A stretch of 64,000 nt of DNA from an uncultured Oscillibacter sp. (lineage in GTDB: Bacteria > Bacillota > Clostridia > Oscillospirales > Oscillospiraceae). The stretch lies in contig CAJUDW010000006.1 in assembly GCA_910584995.1 (NCBI GenBank), positions 1 through 64,000 on the forward strand. Direction: 5' to 3'. Shown in pieces: positions 1-7,586 of this stretch; the stretch's first letter is position 1, and every line of letters starts with the position of its first letter. The position numbers and the translations under genes were made by a program. The notes beneath the pieces were generated by a model. The model made no database searches and had not been told where the DNA came from. It worked only from the letters and a program-made list of their open reading frames with translations.

Positions 1-89
1 ATTAGTTTCTCGGAAGATTCAATACCAACAGATATTAGCTTTTTTTCCATTTCTTTACCGACATTCATCATAGCTGTTAATTCTGACAT
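1..89 (-). CDS. TfoX C-terminal-domain-like protein, 5' part only
   Basis: A minus-strand reading frame opens with ATG at 89-87 behind AAGGAGAGG (about 102-110) and runs off the window edge after 29 codons. The visible protein begins MSELTAMMNVGKEMEKKL. This matches the helix-hairpin-helix start of TfoX/Sxy C-terminal domains, which typically read LTSLPNIGKVLEEKL. Full-length members are about 80-110 residues, often stand alone in Firmicutes, and are of unclear function; TfoX in gammaproteobacteria relates to competence. Only the first third is visible, so the family call rests on one motif. The region is clearly more AT-rich than the DNA to its right. Confidence 0.55.
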   Translation of the reverse strand, partial: MSELTAMMNVGKEMEKKLISVGIESSEKL

Positions 90-163
90 AGTTATTTTCA
101 CCTCTCCTTGTCCTACTCATTTTTTCAAACCGGAAGTTGTCTGGTTTGAAAAGCCAAAATCTG

Positions 164-307
164 TTAATCGCTTTCATTCACGACAATACCGCATAAAAAT
201 CCTCTCATTAGAGTTTTTTGTTTACCGTGTTTCTCCGGAATACGCTTAACTTCCTCAAGCCCGATACCCGTATAACATTTAATCGCATTATGATTGATAG
301 CAATTGC
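164..307 (-). pseudogene. remnant of a GNAT acetyltransferase (C-terminal end)
   Basis: On the minus strand the last ~48 codons before the stop at 164 read NHNAIKCYTGIGLEEVKR and onward. This resembles the acetyl-CoA-binding end of GNAT N-acetyltransferases (N..AI.CYEK.GF.EV.R). Upstream of about 307 the same frame loses all similarity and passes into GC-rich repeats beside the tRNA, so the catalytic N-terminal part is absent. It sits between tRNA-Arg and the TfoX-like gene, on the same strand as both. The call comes from motif resemblance only; the segment could be a chance open frame. Confidence 0.35.
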
Positions 308-379
308 CAAACAACCGCTTCCGCATCCCCGTCCTTCTCCGCCGAAAACCCAGCGAAGCGGATTTCGGCGGAAAGCGAA

Positions 380-440
380 GAAATTCCCGCCACAGTGCAG
401 TTTTCGGCAAAGCCGGAAACGGAACGGCGGCGGGAATTTC
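380..440. repeat. 12-bp inverted repeat downstream of tRNA-Arg
   Basis: Arms GAAATTCCCGCC (380-391) and GGCGGGAATTTC (429-440) are perfect complements, with a second small hairpin (TTCGGC/GCCGGAA) in the 37-nt loop. It lies directly 3' of the tRNA gene. It lacks a T-run, so a classical terminator role is doubtful; it could be a processing site or an integration scar. Nothing else was seen in the 90-445 gap apart from the GNAT remnant. Confidence 0.4.
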
Positions 441-445
441 TGAAC

Positions 446-522
446 TGGCACGCCCGAGCGGATTCGAACCGCTGGCCTTCCGCTTAGGAGGCGGACGCTC
501 TATCCTGCTGAGCTACGGACGC
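446..522 (-). tRNA. tRNA-Arg, anticodon CCU
   Basis: The reverse complement folds as a full cloverleaf of 77 nt. It has a 7-bp acceptor stem GCGTCCG/CGGGCGT, a D-arm with AGCTCAGCAGGATAGAGC, anticodon stem TCCGC/GCGGA around loop CTCCTAA (anticodon CCU), and a T-arm with GGTTCGAATCC. The discriminator is G, followed by an encoded CCA at 448-446. It reads AGG arginine codons. A strong promoter lies about 67 bp upstream. The encoded CCA and the compositional change just beyond the 3' end make this tRNA a possible integration site for whatever lies left of the window. Confidence 0.95.
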
Positions 523-588
523 ATATTCAAAATAAATTTTCTACCCAACCAGCCTACCGGGGTGTATAATGGCTGAGGTACAGGGTGT

Positions 589-617
589 ATTGTACCTGTT
601 TTTGCCCCTCCTGTCAA
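589..617 (-). promoter_or_regulatory. sigma-A promoter of tRNA-Arg
   Basis: On the minus strand TTGACA (617-612) is followed after exactly 17 bp by TACAAT (594-589). Transcription would start near 582, about 60 bp before the mature tRNA 5' end, and no other minus-strand gene lies between. The rest of the 523-765 gap shows nothing further apart from the ribosome binding site of the next gene. Confidence 0.75.
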
Positions 618-765
618 TGGAAGGCGCGCAAAAAACCGGATCTGCGGCAGTCCACATCCCTCCCGGCGAAATCCACGCCCCTGCCGGACAAGGCAGAGTC
701 CGCCGTCAAAGCCCCCAGGCCCGGGTGGCAATACATCCATCAAACACGGAGCAGGAGAGAATATC

Positions 766-1410
766 ATGAAAAAAGGCGCAATTTTTGACATGGACGGCCT
801 GCTGTTCGACACGGAACGGCTGTATCAGGAGAGTTGGGCGGCGCTGGCGGAAACCTTCGGCCTGACCCATAACCCGGCGTTCCCGCCTGCCGTAGCAGGC
901 ACCGGCGGCAGGCGGATGCGGCAGATTATCCGGGAATACTATCCGGATGTGGATGCGGAGGCCTTTATTCAAAGCTGTGTTGACCGGGTCAACAACATCC
1001 TGGAAGAAGGCGTGCCGGAAAAACCGGGGGTGCGGGAGATCCTCTCCTATTTCCGGGAAAATGGCGTCAGGATGGCCGTGGCCAGCAGCAGCCGCATGGA
1101 CAATATCCGGCACCACCTCCGCAGCGCCGGAATCGAGGGCTATTTTGACGCAATCGCCAGCGGCCAGGAGGTGGAGCGGAGCAAGCCGGAGCCGGATATC
1201 TTCCTGCTGGCCGCCCGGCGGCTGGAACTGCCCCCGGAGGACTGCTATGTGTTCGAGGACAGTGTGAACGGCGTCTGTGCCGGGATTGCCGCAGGATGCG
1301 CGGCGGTGATGATCCCGGACATGACCCCGCCTCCGGCAGGCCTCCAGGCCTGGGGGATCTGCGCCAGCCTCACCGAGGCCCGGAGGCTGATTGCGGAGGG
1401 ACGGTTATAA
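766..1410 (+). CDS. HAD-family sugar phosphatase / beta-phosphoglucomutase-like hydrolase
   Basis: This 214-residue protein belongs to the haloacid dehalogenase superfamily, subfamily IA, which dephosphorylates or isomerises small sugar phosphates in the cytoplasm. Motif I is FDMDGLLFDTE (residues 7-17), with nucleophile Asp8 and acid/base Asp10. Motif II is VASSSR near residue 104, motif III is the Lys of SKPEPD near 142, and motif IV is VFEDSVNG near 164. The helical cap between motifs I and II fits the beta-phosphoglucomutase/GS1 type. The ribosome site AGGAGAG precedes the ATG. Substrate cannot be told from sequence; mutase and phosphatase members look alike. Confidence 0.85.
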   Translation: MKKGAIFDMDGLLFDTERLYQESWAALAETFGLTHNPAFPPAVAGTGGRRMRQIIREYYPDVDAEAFIQSCVDRVNNILEEGVPEKPGVREILSYFRENGVRMAVASSSRMDNIRHHLRSAGIEGYFDAIASGQEVERSKPEPDIFLLAARRLELPPEDCYVFEDSVNGVCAGIAAGCAAVMIPDMTPPPAGLQAWGICASLTEARRLIAEGRL

Positions 1411-1570
1411 GAAACCACCGGAAAAGATACGGCGTCCCTTTTGGCGGCAGGGCTTTCTGCGCCGCCCGGCCTGCCGCGCCCTGCGTCCCGAATTCTGGCT
1501 GCAGGCGGCTGCCGGATGCCAAGCGGACGCTCTGCCCCTCATAAACATCATGAGCAGGAGGAAAAACAGA

Positions 1571-2080
1571 ATGAGCGTTTTCTTTTACGGCTGCATCACA
1601 TTGGACGGCTACCTTGCCGCCAGCGATCATAACCTGGACTGGCTCTTCGAAACCGGGACGGCGGAGGAAACGGGATACGAAAGTTTTTACCGCAGCATGG
1701 ACGTCCTCCTGATGGGACGGCGGACGTTCCGGGAGGTAGAAAAGACGGGGGATCCGGCGTCCGTCTATCCGGATACAGAAAACTACGTCTTTACCCATGG
1801 GGATCTGCGGCAGAAGGGCTTTACCGCCGTCAGCGGGGACGTGGCGTCCTTTACGCGGCAGCTTGGGAAGGAAAAGAATATCTGGGCCGTAGGGGGAAAC
1901 ACCATTCTTGCGCCGCTGCTGGATCAGGATATGGTGGATCACCTGATTATCCAGACGGCCCCTGTCCTGCTGGGGGAGGGAATCCCGCTGTTCACCCAGA
2001 AGGCGGCCCTGAAACGGTTCCGTTTGGAGGGCGTCAGGCAGTACGGGCAGTTCGCGGAACTGGTTTACGGCAGGCTATAA
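1571..2080 (+). CDS. RibD C-terminal / dihydrofolate reductase-like protein
   Basis: A 169-residue protein with the DHFR-like fold of the RibD C-terminal family (COG0262). It begins MSVFFYGCITLDGYLA, has LLMGRRTFREV near residue 50, and the NADPH-binding IWAVGGNTILAPLL near 108, followed by DHLIIQTAPVLLGEGIPLF. An open frame extends upstream to 1391, but the ATG at 1571 has AGGAGG at 1556-1561 with good spacing, and homologues start here. Such stand-alone proteins are common in Firmicutes, and most have no known substrate. It lies 160 bp after the HAD gene on the same strand and may share its transcript. Confidence 0.85.
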   Translation: MSVFFYGCITLDGYLAASDHNLDWLFETGTAEETGYESFYRSMDVLLMGRRTFREVEKTGDPASVYPDTENYVFTHGDLRQKGFTAVSGDVASFTRQLGKEKNIWAVGGNTILAPLLDQDMVDHLIIQTAPVLLGEGIPLFTQKAALKRFRLEGVRQYGQFAELVYGRL

Positions 2081-2084
2081 GAAC

Positions 2085-2250
2085 CGGTATTTATCGGCGG
2101 GGATGCGGGATGGACGAAGGATTCCGCCCTCCTGCAGGGCAAAAGATCCCAGGAACACCAGACGTATTTCAAAACTTTTTCACGGGACAGAACCGCAAAC
2201 GCCCCCGCTGGACGGCCTTTAACACTTGTGAATACAGGGCCTAAACCCGT
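2085..2250. repeat. diverged dispersed repeat, copy 1
   Basis: This stretch shares a colinear pattern with 21411-21556: both have GGCGGG(A/G)...GGATGGACGA(A/G)GGATT near the left end, CCT(C)CTGCA(A/G)GGC after it, and (C/T)TGTGAATACAGG near the right end, with indels between. No convincing protein is conserved between the two copies, so the similarity is at DNA level. It may be a decayed mobile element or the remains of a duplicated gene end. Confidence 0.45.
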
Positions 2251-2312
2251 ACCGCGCAGCAAAAAAGCCAGTCCGCCGGGAAGACTGCTTCATAAAGCCC
2301 GGTGAAATCCAA

Positions 2313-2340
2313 AGGCGGCCCGGGATACCCCGGGCCGCCT
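2313..2340. terminator. terminator hairpin between convergent genes
   Basis: A perfect 12-bp stem, AGGCGGCCCGGG / CCCGGGCCGCCT, with loop ATAC lies between the RibD-like gene (plus) and the rhomboid gene (minus), both of which end here. T-rich tracts are weak on either side. It probably ends transcription from both directions. Confidence 0.7.
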
Positions 2341-2350
2341 CTTCCCTATC

Positions 2351-3229
2351 TTACTCCGTAAAGTGGACATGGCTGAAAATGTGATCCTGACAGTAGCAGC
2401 GGTACCCGGCGCAGCGGGAGCAGTAGCGGAATTCCAGATCCGGATAGTCCGTGTCCGTGCGGCCGCAGACGGCGCATTTGTGCCGGTAGCCCTGCTGGGC
2501 CTCCCGCTTCTGCTGCTGGCGGGCGGCGGATTTGAAATGGATGGTCTGATGGGAGGTCTGATACCGGGCGCGGCCCCTGCGATAGGAGATCTCGTCGGAG
2601 ATGTTGCTCCAGAAGAACACGAAGAAGTTCAGCAGCGCCACCACCGGCAGCAGCGCCCCCAGCAGGCTGCCGGAAAACAGGCTGGACAGCACCGACAGGG
2701 CAAAGAACGCGGCATCCACCCAGGCCAGCCACTTGATTTTCACCGGGATGATGAAGAACAGCAAAACCCGCATGTCCGGATACAGCATGGCAAAGGCAAA
2801 AAACATGGAGAGGTTCACGTAGCTGGTACCCGCAATCCAGGCATGCCCTGTGATAAGGCCCATCACCACGCCGGTGATCACCGTCAGCACCACGCCGGAA
2901 AAATAGTAGAGATTAAATTTTGCCGTGCCCCACTCCCGCTCCAGGGTGGTGCCGATCATGTAATAAAAATACAGGAAAATCGCCAGCCAGAAGGCGTCCC
3001 GCAGGGAGTAATACCCAGGCATGAAGATGAACGTCACCAGACGCCAGATCTCCCCGTGGAGAATGGCGGACCAGTCGAACATCAAAAAGCTGACGGCTCC
3101 GTAGTTGGCGAACACCGCCAGCAGGTACACCAGCACCGAACCGGCCACAATGACCTTCATCAAATTGGGTATGCCGAAATTGGGATGGCGATAGGCGAAC
3201 CTGTCCACCGCGGCGTTAAGCTTTTTCAA
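2351..3229 (-). CDS. rhomboid-like membrane protein with C-terminal zinc finger, probably non-proteolytic
   Basis: A 292-residue integral membrane protein with about six hydrophobic segments between residues 22 and 210 in the rhomboid/Derlin arrangement, including the family's WR.VTF motif (IWRLVTFIFMPG, near 60). The usual catalytic GxSG of transmembrane segment 4 is replaced by GTSYVNLS, and no catalytic histidine is seen in the last segment. It is therefore probably a pseudo-rhomboid that binds rather than cuts membrane proteins. The cytoplasmic tail ends in a Cys-rich module (CAVCGRTD...YCSRCAGYRCYC...H) that likely binds zinc. It is a single-gene unit facing the metK promoter. Confidence 0.75.
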   Translation of the reverse strand: MKKLNAAVDRFAYRHPNFGIPNLMKVIVAGSVLVYLLAVFANYGAVSFLMFDWSAILHGEIWRLVTFIFMPGYYSLRDAFWLAIFLYFYYMIGTTLEREWGTAKFNLYYFSGVVLTVITGVVMGLITGHAWIAGTSYVNLSMFFAFAMLYPDMRVLLFFIIPVKIKWLAWVDAAFFALSVLSSLFSGSLLGALLPVVALLNFFVFFWSNISDEISYRRGRARYQTSHQTIHFKSAARQQQKREAQQGYRHKCAVCGRTDTDYPDLEFRYCSRCAGYRCYCQDHIFSHVHFTE

Positions 3230-3340
3230 GGTTGATCCCTCCAGATTGTGGTATCTGCATCCAATACAGTGATTATACCCACTCCGGAGGGAAAAGTCTA
3301 TGGATTTTTTTTAAACGTTGGGAAAAGCGGCGGCTTCTTC

Positions 3341-3369
3341 TTGACAAACCGCCAAAATTCGAGTATGAT
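3341..3369 (+). promoter_or_regulatory. promoter of the metK riboswitch transcript
   Basis: Perfect TTGACA (3341-3346), a 17-bp spacer and TATGAT (3364-3369). The predicted start near 3376 lies about 15 nt before the SAM-I aptamer, so the riboswitch is transcribed from its very beginning. Confidence 0.9.
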
Positions 3370-3390
3370 AACCTTAACAATTTATCTTCC

Positions 3391-3538
3391 CTTATCAAGA
3401 GTGGTGGAGGGACCGGCCCTGTGAAACCACGGCAACCTGGGTAACCAAGGTGCCAAATCCGGCGGATACCGACAGATGAGGAGCGGAAAAGGTTTTCCCT
3501 TTGCGCGTTTCGTCATCGAAACGCGCATTTATTTTTCC
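3391..3538 (+). promoter_or_regulatory. SAM-I (S-box) riboswitch
   Basis: The aptamer carries the conserved S-box landmarks in order: TTATCAAGAGTGGTGGAGGGA (from 3392), GGCCCTGTGAAACC, CGGCAACC (about 3430-3437), AAGGTGCCAAATCC and GACAGATGAG (3471-3480). These match the P1-P4 junction and kink-turn consensus of SAM-I riboswitches. It is followed by a terminator hairpin and then metK. The family is established to bind S-adenosylmethionine and cause early termination, so high SAM should switch metK off. The GGAAAAGGTTTTCC segment at 3485-3498 is a candidate part of the antiterminator. Confidence 0.95.
3502..3538 (+). terminator. riboswitch expression-platform terminator
   Basis: Stem TGCGCGTTTCG / CGAAACGCGCA around loop TCAT (3502-3527) is followed by TTTATTTTTCC. 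It sits between the SAM aptamer and the metK ribosome binding site, as expected for a transcriptional OFF switch. Confidence 0.9.
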
Positions 3539-3595
3539 TCTTTCCGTCCGCGCTCCGCACTCTGATCCGGGGGAGAAGGAAAAGGAGAGGTTATC

Positions 3596-4783
3596 ATGGC
3601 AAGACATTACTTATTTACCTCCGAGTCCGTCACGGAAGGACATCCCGACAAAATCTGCGACCAGATTTCCGATGCAATCCTGGACGCCATCATGGCCCAG
3701 GATCCCCAGGGCCGTGTGGCCTGCGAAACCACCGCATGCACGGGCCTCATCCATGTGATGGGCGAAATCAGCACCTCCTGCTTCGTGAATTTTGACCAGA
3801 TAGCCCGGGAAGTGGTTCGGGATATCGGATACGATCGGGGCAAATACGGCTTCGACTGCGACACCTGCGCCGTCATCACCTCCATCGACGAGCAGTCCTC
3901 GGACATCGCCATGGGCGTGGACAAATCCCTGGAGAGCAAGACCAACCAGGAAACGGAACTGGGCAACGGCGCGGGAGACCAGGGCATGATGTTCGGCTAC
4001 GCCTGCGACGAGACGCCGGAACTGATGCCCCTGCCCCTGTCCCTGACCCAGAAACTCTGTATGCAGATGACCCTGGTCCGCAAGACCGGGCTGGTGCCCT
4101 ACATGCGGCCTGACGGCAAGAGCCAGGTGACGGTGGAGTACGACGAGGAGGGCCGCCCCCTCCGGGTGGACACCGTGGTCATTTCCACCCAGCACAACCC
4201 GGATGTCACCCTGGAGCAGATCCGCCGGGACATGGTGGAGCAGGTGGCCAAGGTGGTGATTCCTGCCAATATGCTGGACGAGAACACAAAGTATTATGTA
4301 AATCCCACAGGCCGTTTCGTAAAGGGCGGCCCCGCCGCGGACGCAGGCCTCACCGGCCGCAAAATCATTGTGGACACCTACGGCGGCAGCGCACCCCACG
4401 GCGGCGGCGCCTTCTCCGGCAAGGATCCCACCAAGGTGGACCGCTCTGCGGCCTACGCCGCCCGGTGGGTGGCAAAGAACATCGTGGCCGCCGGCCTTGC
4501 CCGGAAATGCCAGGTGCAGCTGGCTTACGCCATCGGCGTGGCCCAGCCGGTCAGCGTGCTGGTGCAGACCTTCGGCACCGGGACCGTGGAGGACAGCAGG
4601 CTGGAAAATGCTGTCCGGAAGGTCTTTGACCTGCGGCCTACCGCCATTATCCGGGATCTGGATCTGCGCAAGCCCATTTACCGGAAGCTGGCCGCCTATG
4701 GCCACATGGGCCGGGAGGATCTGGGCGTGGCCTGGGAAAAAACGGATCGGGTGGACGCGCTGAAGGCCGCTCTGGCAGAATAA
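3596..4783 (+). CDS. metK: S-adenosylmethionine synthetase
   Basis: MetK joins methionine and ATP to make S-adenosylmethionine, phosphate and pyrophosphate in the cytoplasm. The 395-residue length is normal. Signature regions are GHPDKICDQISDAILDA (residues 15-31, ATP/methionine binding), the hexapeptide GAGDQG (125-130) and GGGAFSGKDPTKVDRSA in the third domain. AAGGAGAGG precedes the ATG. Expression is controlled by the S-box riboswitch just upstream. The gene ends in the left hairpin of structured repeat copy A. Confidence 0.98.
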   Translation: MARHYLFTSESVTEGHPDKICDQISDAILDAIMAQDPQGRVACETTACTGLIHVMGEISTSCFVNFDQIAREVVRDIGYDRGKYGFDCDTCAVITSIDEQSSDIAMGVDKSLESKTNQETELGNGAGDQGMMFGYACDETPELMPLPLSLTQKLCMQMTLVRKTGLVPYMRPDGKSQVTVEYDEEGRPLRVDTVVISTQHNPDVTLEQIRRDMVEQVAKVVIPANMLDENTKYYVNPTGRFVKGGPAADAGLTGRKIIVDTYGGSAPHGGGAFSGKDPTKVDRSAAYAARWVAKNIVAAGLARKCQVQLAYAIGVAQPVSVLVQTFGTGTVEDSRLENAVRKVFDLRPTAIIRDLDLRKPIYRKLAAYGHMGREDLGVAWEKTDRVDALKAALAE

Positions 4784-4814
4784 AGCCAACGCAAGTCCCA
4801 TCGTATCATGAAAA

Positions 4815-5082
4815 GACGGCGCTCCGGACTTTTCCGGAGCGCCGTTTCAGATTGTGAAAAAGCCCTCTGCAAGAGTTTCGCCGCCGGGGCGGCGAAATGG
4901 ATTTGGATCGTTTTTCCTGCGGCGTGTACGTGGGAAAAACACTTTGCGGGAAGCGGGCGTCGAATTGTCCGCTGAAAGCGGACAACCGAGGCGCAGAGCG
5001 TACCGAAACCTGTTCAAAAAAGTGGCACAGCCACTTTTTTGACACGCAGAGACGGCGTCCCGGATTTTTCCGGGACGCCGTC
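4815..5082 (-). repeat. structured dispersed element, copy A (inverted orientation)
   Basis: This is the only minus-oriented member of a five-copy family. Outer hairpins lie at 4815-4845 (GGCGCTCCGGA stem) and 5051-5082 (GGCGTCCCGGA stem); they resemble each other, with paired base changes. The ~200-bp core holds H1 AAAAAAGTGG/CCACTTTTTT (5016-5040), H2 TTGTCCGC/GCGGACAA (4965-4985), H3 GTTTTTCC-type arms (around 4908-4938) and H4 TTTCGCCGCC/GGCGGCGAAA (4876-4897). It fills the gap after metK, whose terminator is probably the left outer hairpin. Short open frames inside it are not considered genes. Confidence 0.85.
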
Positions 5083-5134
5083 TTTCATTGTTTTTCGCCC
5101 TTCGGGACAAAATATCCCCGGAGGTGATACAACA

Positions 5135-5323
5135 ATGCGCGAGCAAAATATGTTTCTCTGCCTGACAGACCTGCTGGATCAGGATCTCTCGGCCTATGAG
5201 TATTTCTGCACGCTGGACTCCAACATCCAGGACATCCTCCGCCGCCAGGAGGGGGACATCAACTCCTTTGAGCAGCTGCAGCACCGGGTGAACCTGCTGC
5301 GGGCGTCCAACTTCGTAGAGTAA
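5135..5323 (+). CDS. small conserved-looking acidic protein of unknown function
   Basis: A 62-residue protein, MREQNMFLCLTDLL onward, is preceded by GGAGGTGAT at correct spacing from the ATG at 5135. It is acidic, predicted mostly helical, has no membrane segment and no motif I recognise. The longer frame that starts inside repeat copy A is rejected because its N-terminal part is repeat sequence. It ends 1 bp before the end of mtaD on the opposite strand. Size and helical content are reminiscent of small Firmicute regulatory proteins, but the Spo0E signature is not present. Function unknown. Confidence 0.65.
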   Translation: MREQNMFLCLTDLLDQDLSAYEYFCTLDSNIQDILRRQEGDINSFEQLQHRVNLLRASNFVE

Positions 5324-5324
5324 A

Positions 5325-6623
5325 TCAGCCGTACAGCCGTTCCACAGCGGATCTGGCTTCCGCCTTGATCTTCTCCGCGTCCAAAGTCAGGAACTCCCCG
5401 TTTTCGTAGAGGATCCTGCCGTCAACCATGGTCATGGCCACGTCGCTGCCTTGGGCGGAGTATACCAGCAGGGCCAGCGGATCCAGGTTGGGATACAGGT
5501 GGGGCCGATCCAGGTCAATGGCGATAATATCCGCTTTTTTCCCGGGCTCCAGTGCGCCGGTATCTTCCCGGCCCTGGAGCCTGGCGCCGTTGACGGTGGC
5601 CATGGCCAGCAGCTGAGCGGGCTTCATGAGGGTAGGATCCTGGGTATGGCCGTTGTGGAGGACGGCGGCCAGGTGCAGTTCCTCCATCATGTTCAGGTTG
5701 TTGTTGCTGGCAGCGCCGTCAGTACCCAATGCCACGTTTAATCCCAACTCCAGCATCCGGGGAATGGGCGCGAAACCGCTGCCCAGCTTCATATTGCTGG
5801 TGGGGTTGTGGATGACGCTGACCCCTTTGTCCCGCATCAGTTCCATGTCCGCCTCTGTCACCCAGACGCAGTGGGCGGCGGAGGCGGGGCTGTCAAAAGT
5901 ACCCAGATCCGCGAACCACTGGGCAGGGGTGCGGCCGTATTTGGCGGCGCACTCCTCATGCTCCTTCCGGGTTTCGGAAAGATGCAGCTGCATCCGGCCC
6001 CCCAGGGCCTTGCAGGCGGCGCTGTAGGCCTCCACAATGTGGGGCTGGCAGGTATATTCCGCGTGGATGGCAAAGTCAATGCGGACGCGGCCGCCGGCCA
6101 TGCCGTGGCAGTCCTTAAACAGCTGGATGGACTGCTTGACCCGGAAATTGTCCTCATAGGCCTCGCCTGCGTCAAAGCACTGGACGGGACGGCAGATATT
6201 GGCCTTGATGCCGGATTCCACAGCGTTTTCCACCGCCGTCTGGGGCTCGAAATACATATCGGAGTAGCTGGTGGTGCCGGTGGAGATCATCTCCAGCAGG
6301 GCCAGGGCGTTTCCGGCCTTGATATCCTGAGGGGTGAGCCGGTCCTCAATGGGCATCATCTTTTCAAAAAGCCACTCCTGGAGGGGCAGATCGCTGCCGA
6401 TGCCCCGCAGCAGGGTCATGGGGGTGTGGCCGTGGCAGTTGATGAGGCCCGGCAGCAGCAGTTTGCGGGACATATCTTTTTCCCGGTCATACCCCCCCCG
6501 GGGACGGGCCTCGCCCACATAGTCGATGATATCGCCGTCAATGCCCAGATAGCCCTCCCGGAGATACCGGAACGCGCCCTGCTCCCAGGCCAGGATGCCG
6601 CAGTGTTTCAACAGCAGTTTCAT
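5325..6623 (-). CDS. mtaD: 5-methylthioadenosine / S-adenosylhomocysteine deaminase
   Basis: A 432-residue amidohydrolase of the MTA/SAH deaminase family, which removes the amino group of S-adenosylhomocysteine, methylthioadenosine or adenosine. Metal and substrate motifs are present: INCHGHTPMTLLRG (around residue 61), HAEYTC, the metal-binding HLSET, and HNPTSNMKLGSG...GTDGAASNNNLNM, with the Asp ligand near 300. It lies 19 bp behind punA on the same strand, so the two are likely one transcript. Together with metK next door this points to recycling of SAM by-products through inosine-type intermediates. Family members differ in preferred substrate, which sequence alone does not settle. Confidence 0.88.
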   Translation of the reverse strand: MKLLLKHCGILAWEQGAFRYLREGYLGIDGDIIDYVGEARPRGGYDREKDMSRKLLLPGLINCHGHTPMTLLRGIGSDLPLQEWLFEKMMPIEDRLTPQDIKAGNALALLEMISTGTTSYSDMYFEPQTAVENAVESGIKANICRPVQCFDAGEAYEDNFRVKQSIQLFKDCHGMAGGRVRIDFAIHAEYTCQPHIVEAYSAACKALGGRMQLHLSETRKEHEECAAKYGRTPAQWFADLGTFDSPASAAHCVWVTEADMELMRDKGVSVIHNPTSNMKLGSGFAPIPRMLELGLNVALGTDGAASNNNLNMMEELHLAAVLHNGHTQDPTLMKPAQLLAMATVNGARLQGREDTGALEPGKKADIIAIDLDRPHLYPNLDPLALLVYSAQGSDVAMTMVDGRILYENGEFLTLDAEKIKAEARSAVERLYG

Positions 6624-6642
6624 GGAAAAACAGCCTCCTTAT

Positions 6643-7458
6643 TCAAATTGCCGCCACAACGGCTTTCATGTACGCGCTGAAGGGCCCGGCCATCCGCTCC
6701 ACGGTCTCGTCCACCTCTTCGCCGCTGAGGGGCCTGTCTAGGACGCCAGCCGCCATGTTGGTGATGACGGAGATCGCCAGCACCGGAAGGCCGCAGTGGG
6801 CGGCGGTAATAGACTCCGTAACGGTGGACATGCCCACCGCGTCCGCGCCCAGGATCCGGGCGGCGCGGATTTCCGCCGGGGTCTCGAACTGGGGGCCGGG
6901 GAAGAACATATAAACCCCCTCCCGGACAGTCAGCCCAGAGGATTCCCCCTGTTCCAGGGCAATACGCCGGAGTTCCGGGGGATACGTCCGGGAGACATCC
7001 GGAAAGCGGGGGCCGAAATCCGCCGCATTGGCTCCCCGCAGAGGGCTGTGGCCGGAGAGTTTGATGTGATCGGCAATGATCATCACATCCCCGGGCCGGT
7101 AGGCGGTGTTCACCGCGCCGGCGGCATTGGTGAGGATGACGGCCCGGACGCCCAGCAGCTTCATAACCCGCATGGGGATGACCAGCTGTTCAAAATCGTA
7201 GCCTTCGTAAAAGTGGAATCTGCCGGACATGCAGACCACCCGTTTCCCCCGGACGGTGCCGAAGATCAGCTTTCCCGCATGGGAAGACACGGTGGACAGC
7301 AGGAAATTGGGAATTTCCCGGTAGTCAATCACCACCGGGTTTTCGATTTCCTCCCCGAAGGGGCCCAGGCAGGAACCCAGCACCAGGGCGATCTCCGGGA
7401 CGAAAGGCGCCCTGGCTTTGAGGAAGTCCGCGCTCTTCTGAAAGTAAGAAAGATCCAT
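6643..7458 (-). CDS. punA: purine nucleoside phosphorylase
   Basis: This 271-residue protein is a trimeric-type purine nucleoside phosphorylase, which splits inosine/guanosine-type nucleosides with phosphate. It carries LVLGSCLG (residues 26-32, phosphate site; usually GSGLG), GRFHFYEGY, LTNAAGAVN and GPQFETPAEIR followed by GADAVGMST, with the purine-binding Asn and Glu in place. Two adjacent ATGs occur; 7458 is preferred because AGGAGG (7470-7465) is six bases from it. Its 3' neighbour mtaD deaminates MTA/SAH, so PunA could process the resulting inosine derivatives. The promoter is at 7551-7579. Confidence 0.92.
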   Translation of the reverse strand: MDLSYFQKSADFLKARAPFVPEIALVLGSCLGPFGEEIENPVVIDYREIPNFLLSTVSSHAGKLIFGTVRGKRVVCMSGRFHFYEGYDFEQLVIPMRVMKLLGVRAVILTNAAGAVNTAYRPGDVMIIADHIKLSGHSPLRGANAADFGPRFPDVSRTYPPELRRIALEQGESSGLTVREGVYMFFPGPQFETPAEIRAARILGADAVGMSTVTESITAAHCGLPVLAISVITNMAAGVLDRPLSGEEVDETVERMAGPFSAYMKAVVAAI

Positions 7459-7550
7459 CATCCGCCTCCTGACAAATTTTCCGGAATGGGGAAATTCCCG
7501 CCGGGATATGGGACGGCGGGAGAAGGTGCAAATAAAGATACGTTGCGGCC

Positions 7551-7579
7551 ATTTTAACACAGGCGGGAGAGGGTGTCAA
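7551..7579 (-). promoter_or_regulatory. promoter of punA-mtaD
   Basis: On the minus strand TTGACA (7579-7574), a 17-bp spacer and TAAAAT (7556-7551). A leader of about 85 nt follows before punA; it contains a GGCGGGAATTTCCCC stretch but no riboswitch I recognise. The promoter abuts the left outer hairpin of repeat copy B. Confidence 0.8.
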
Positions 7580-7586
7580 TGAAGCG

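Noticed and set aside
3611..4801. 396-residue minus-strand frame opposite metK
   Set aside because: A shadow of a certain gene; His/Gly-rich composition without motifs.
4854..5042. Protein-like frames inside the structured repeat (RGKNTLREA-type translations in copies A, B, E)
   Set aside because: The copies keep hairpins rather than one reading frame, have no ribosome sites, and differ by frame-breaking indels.
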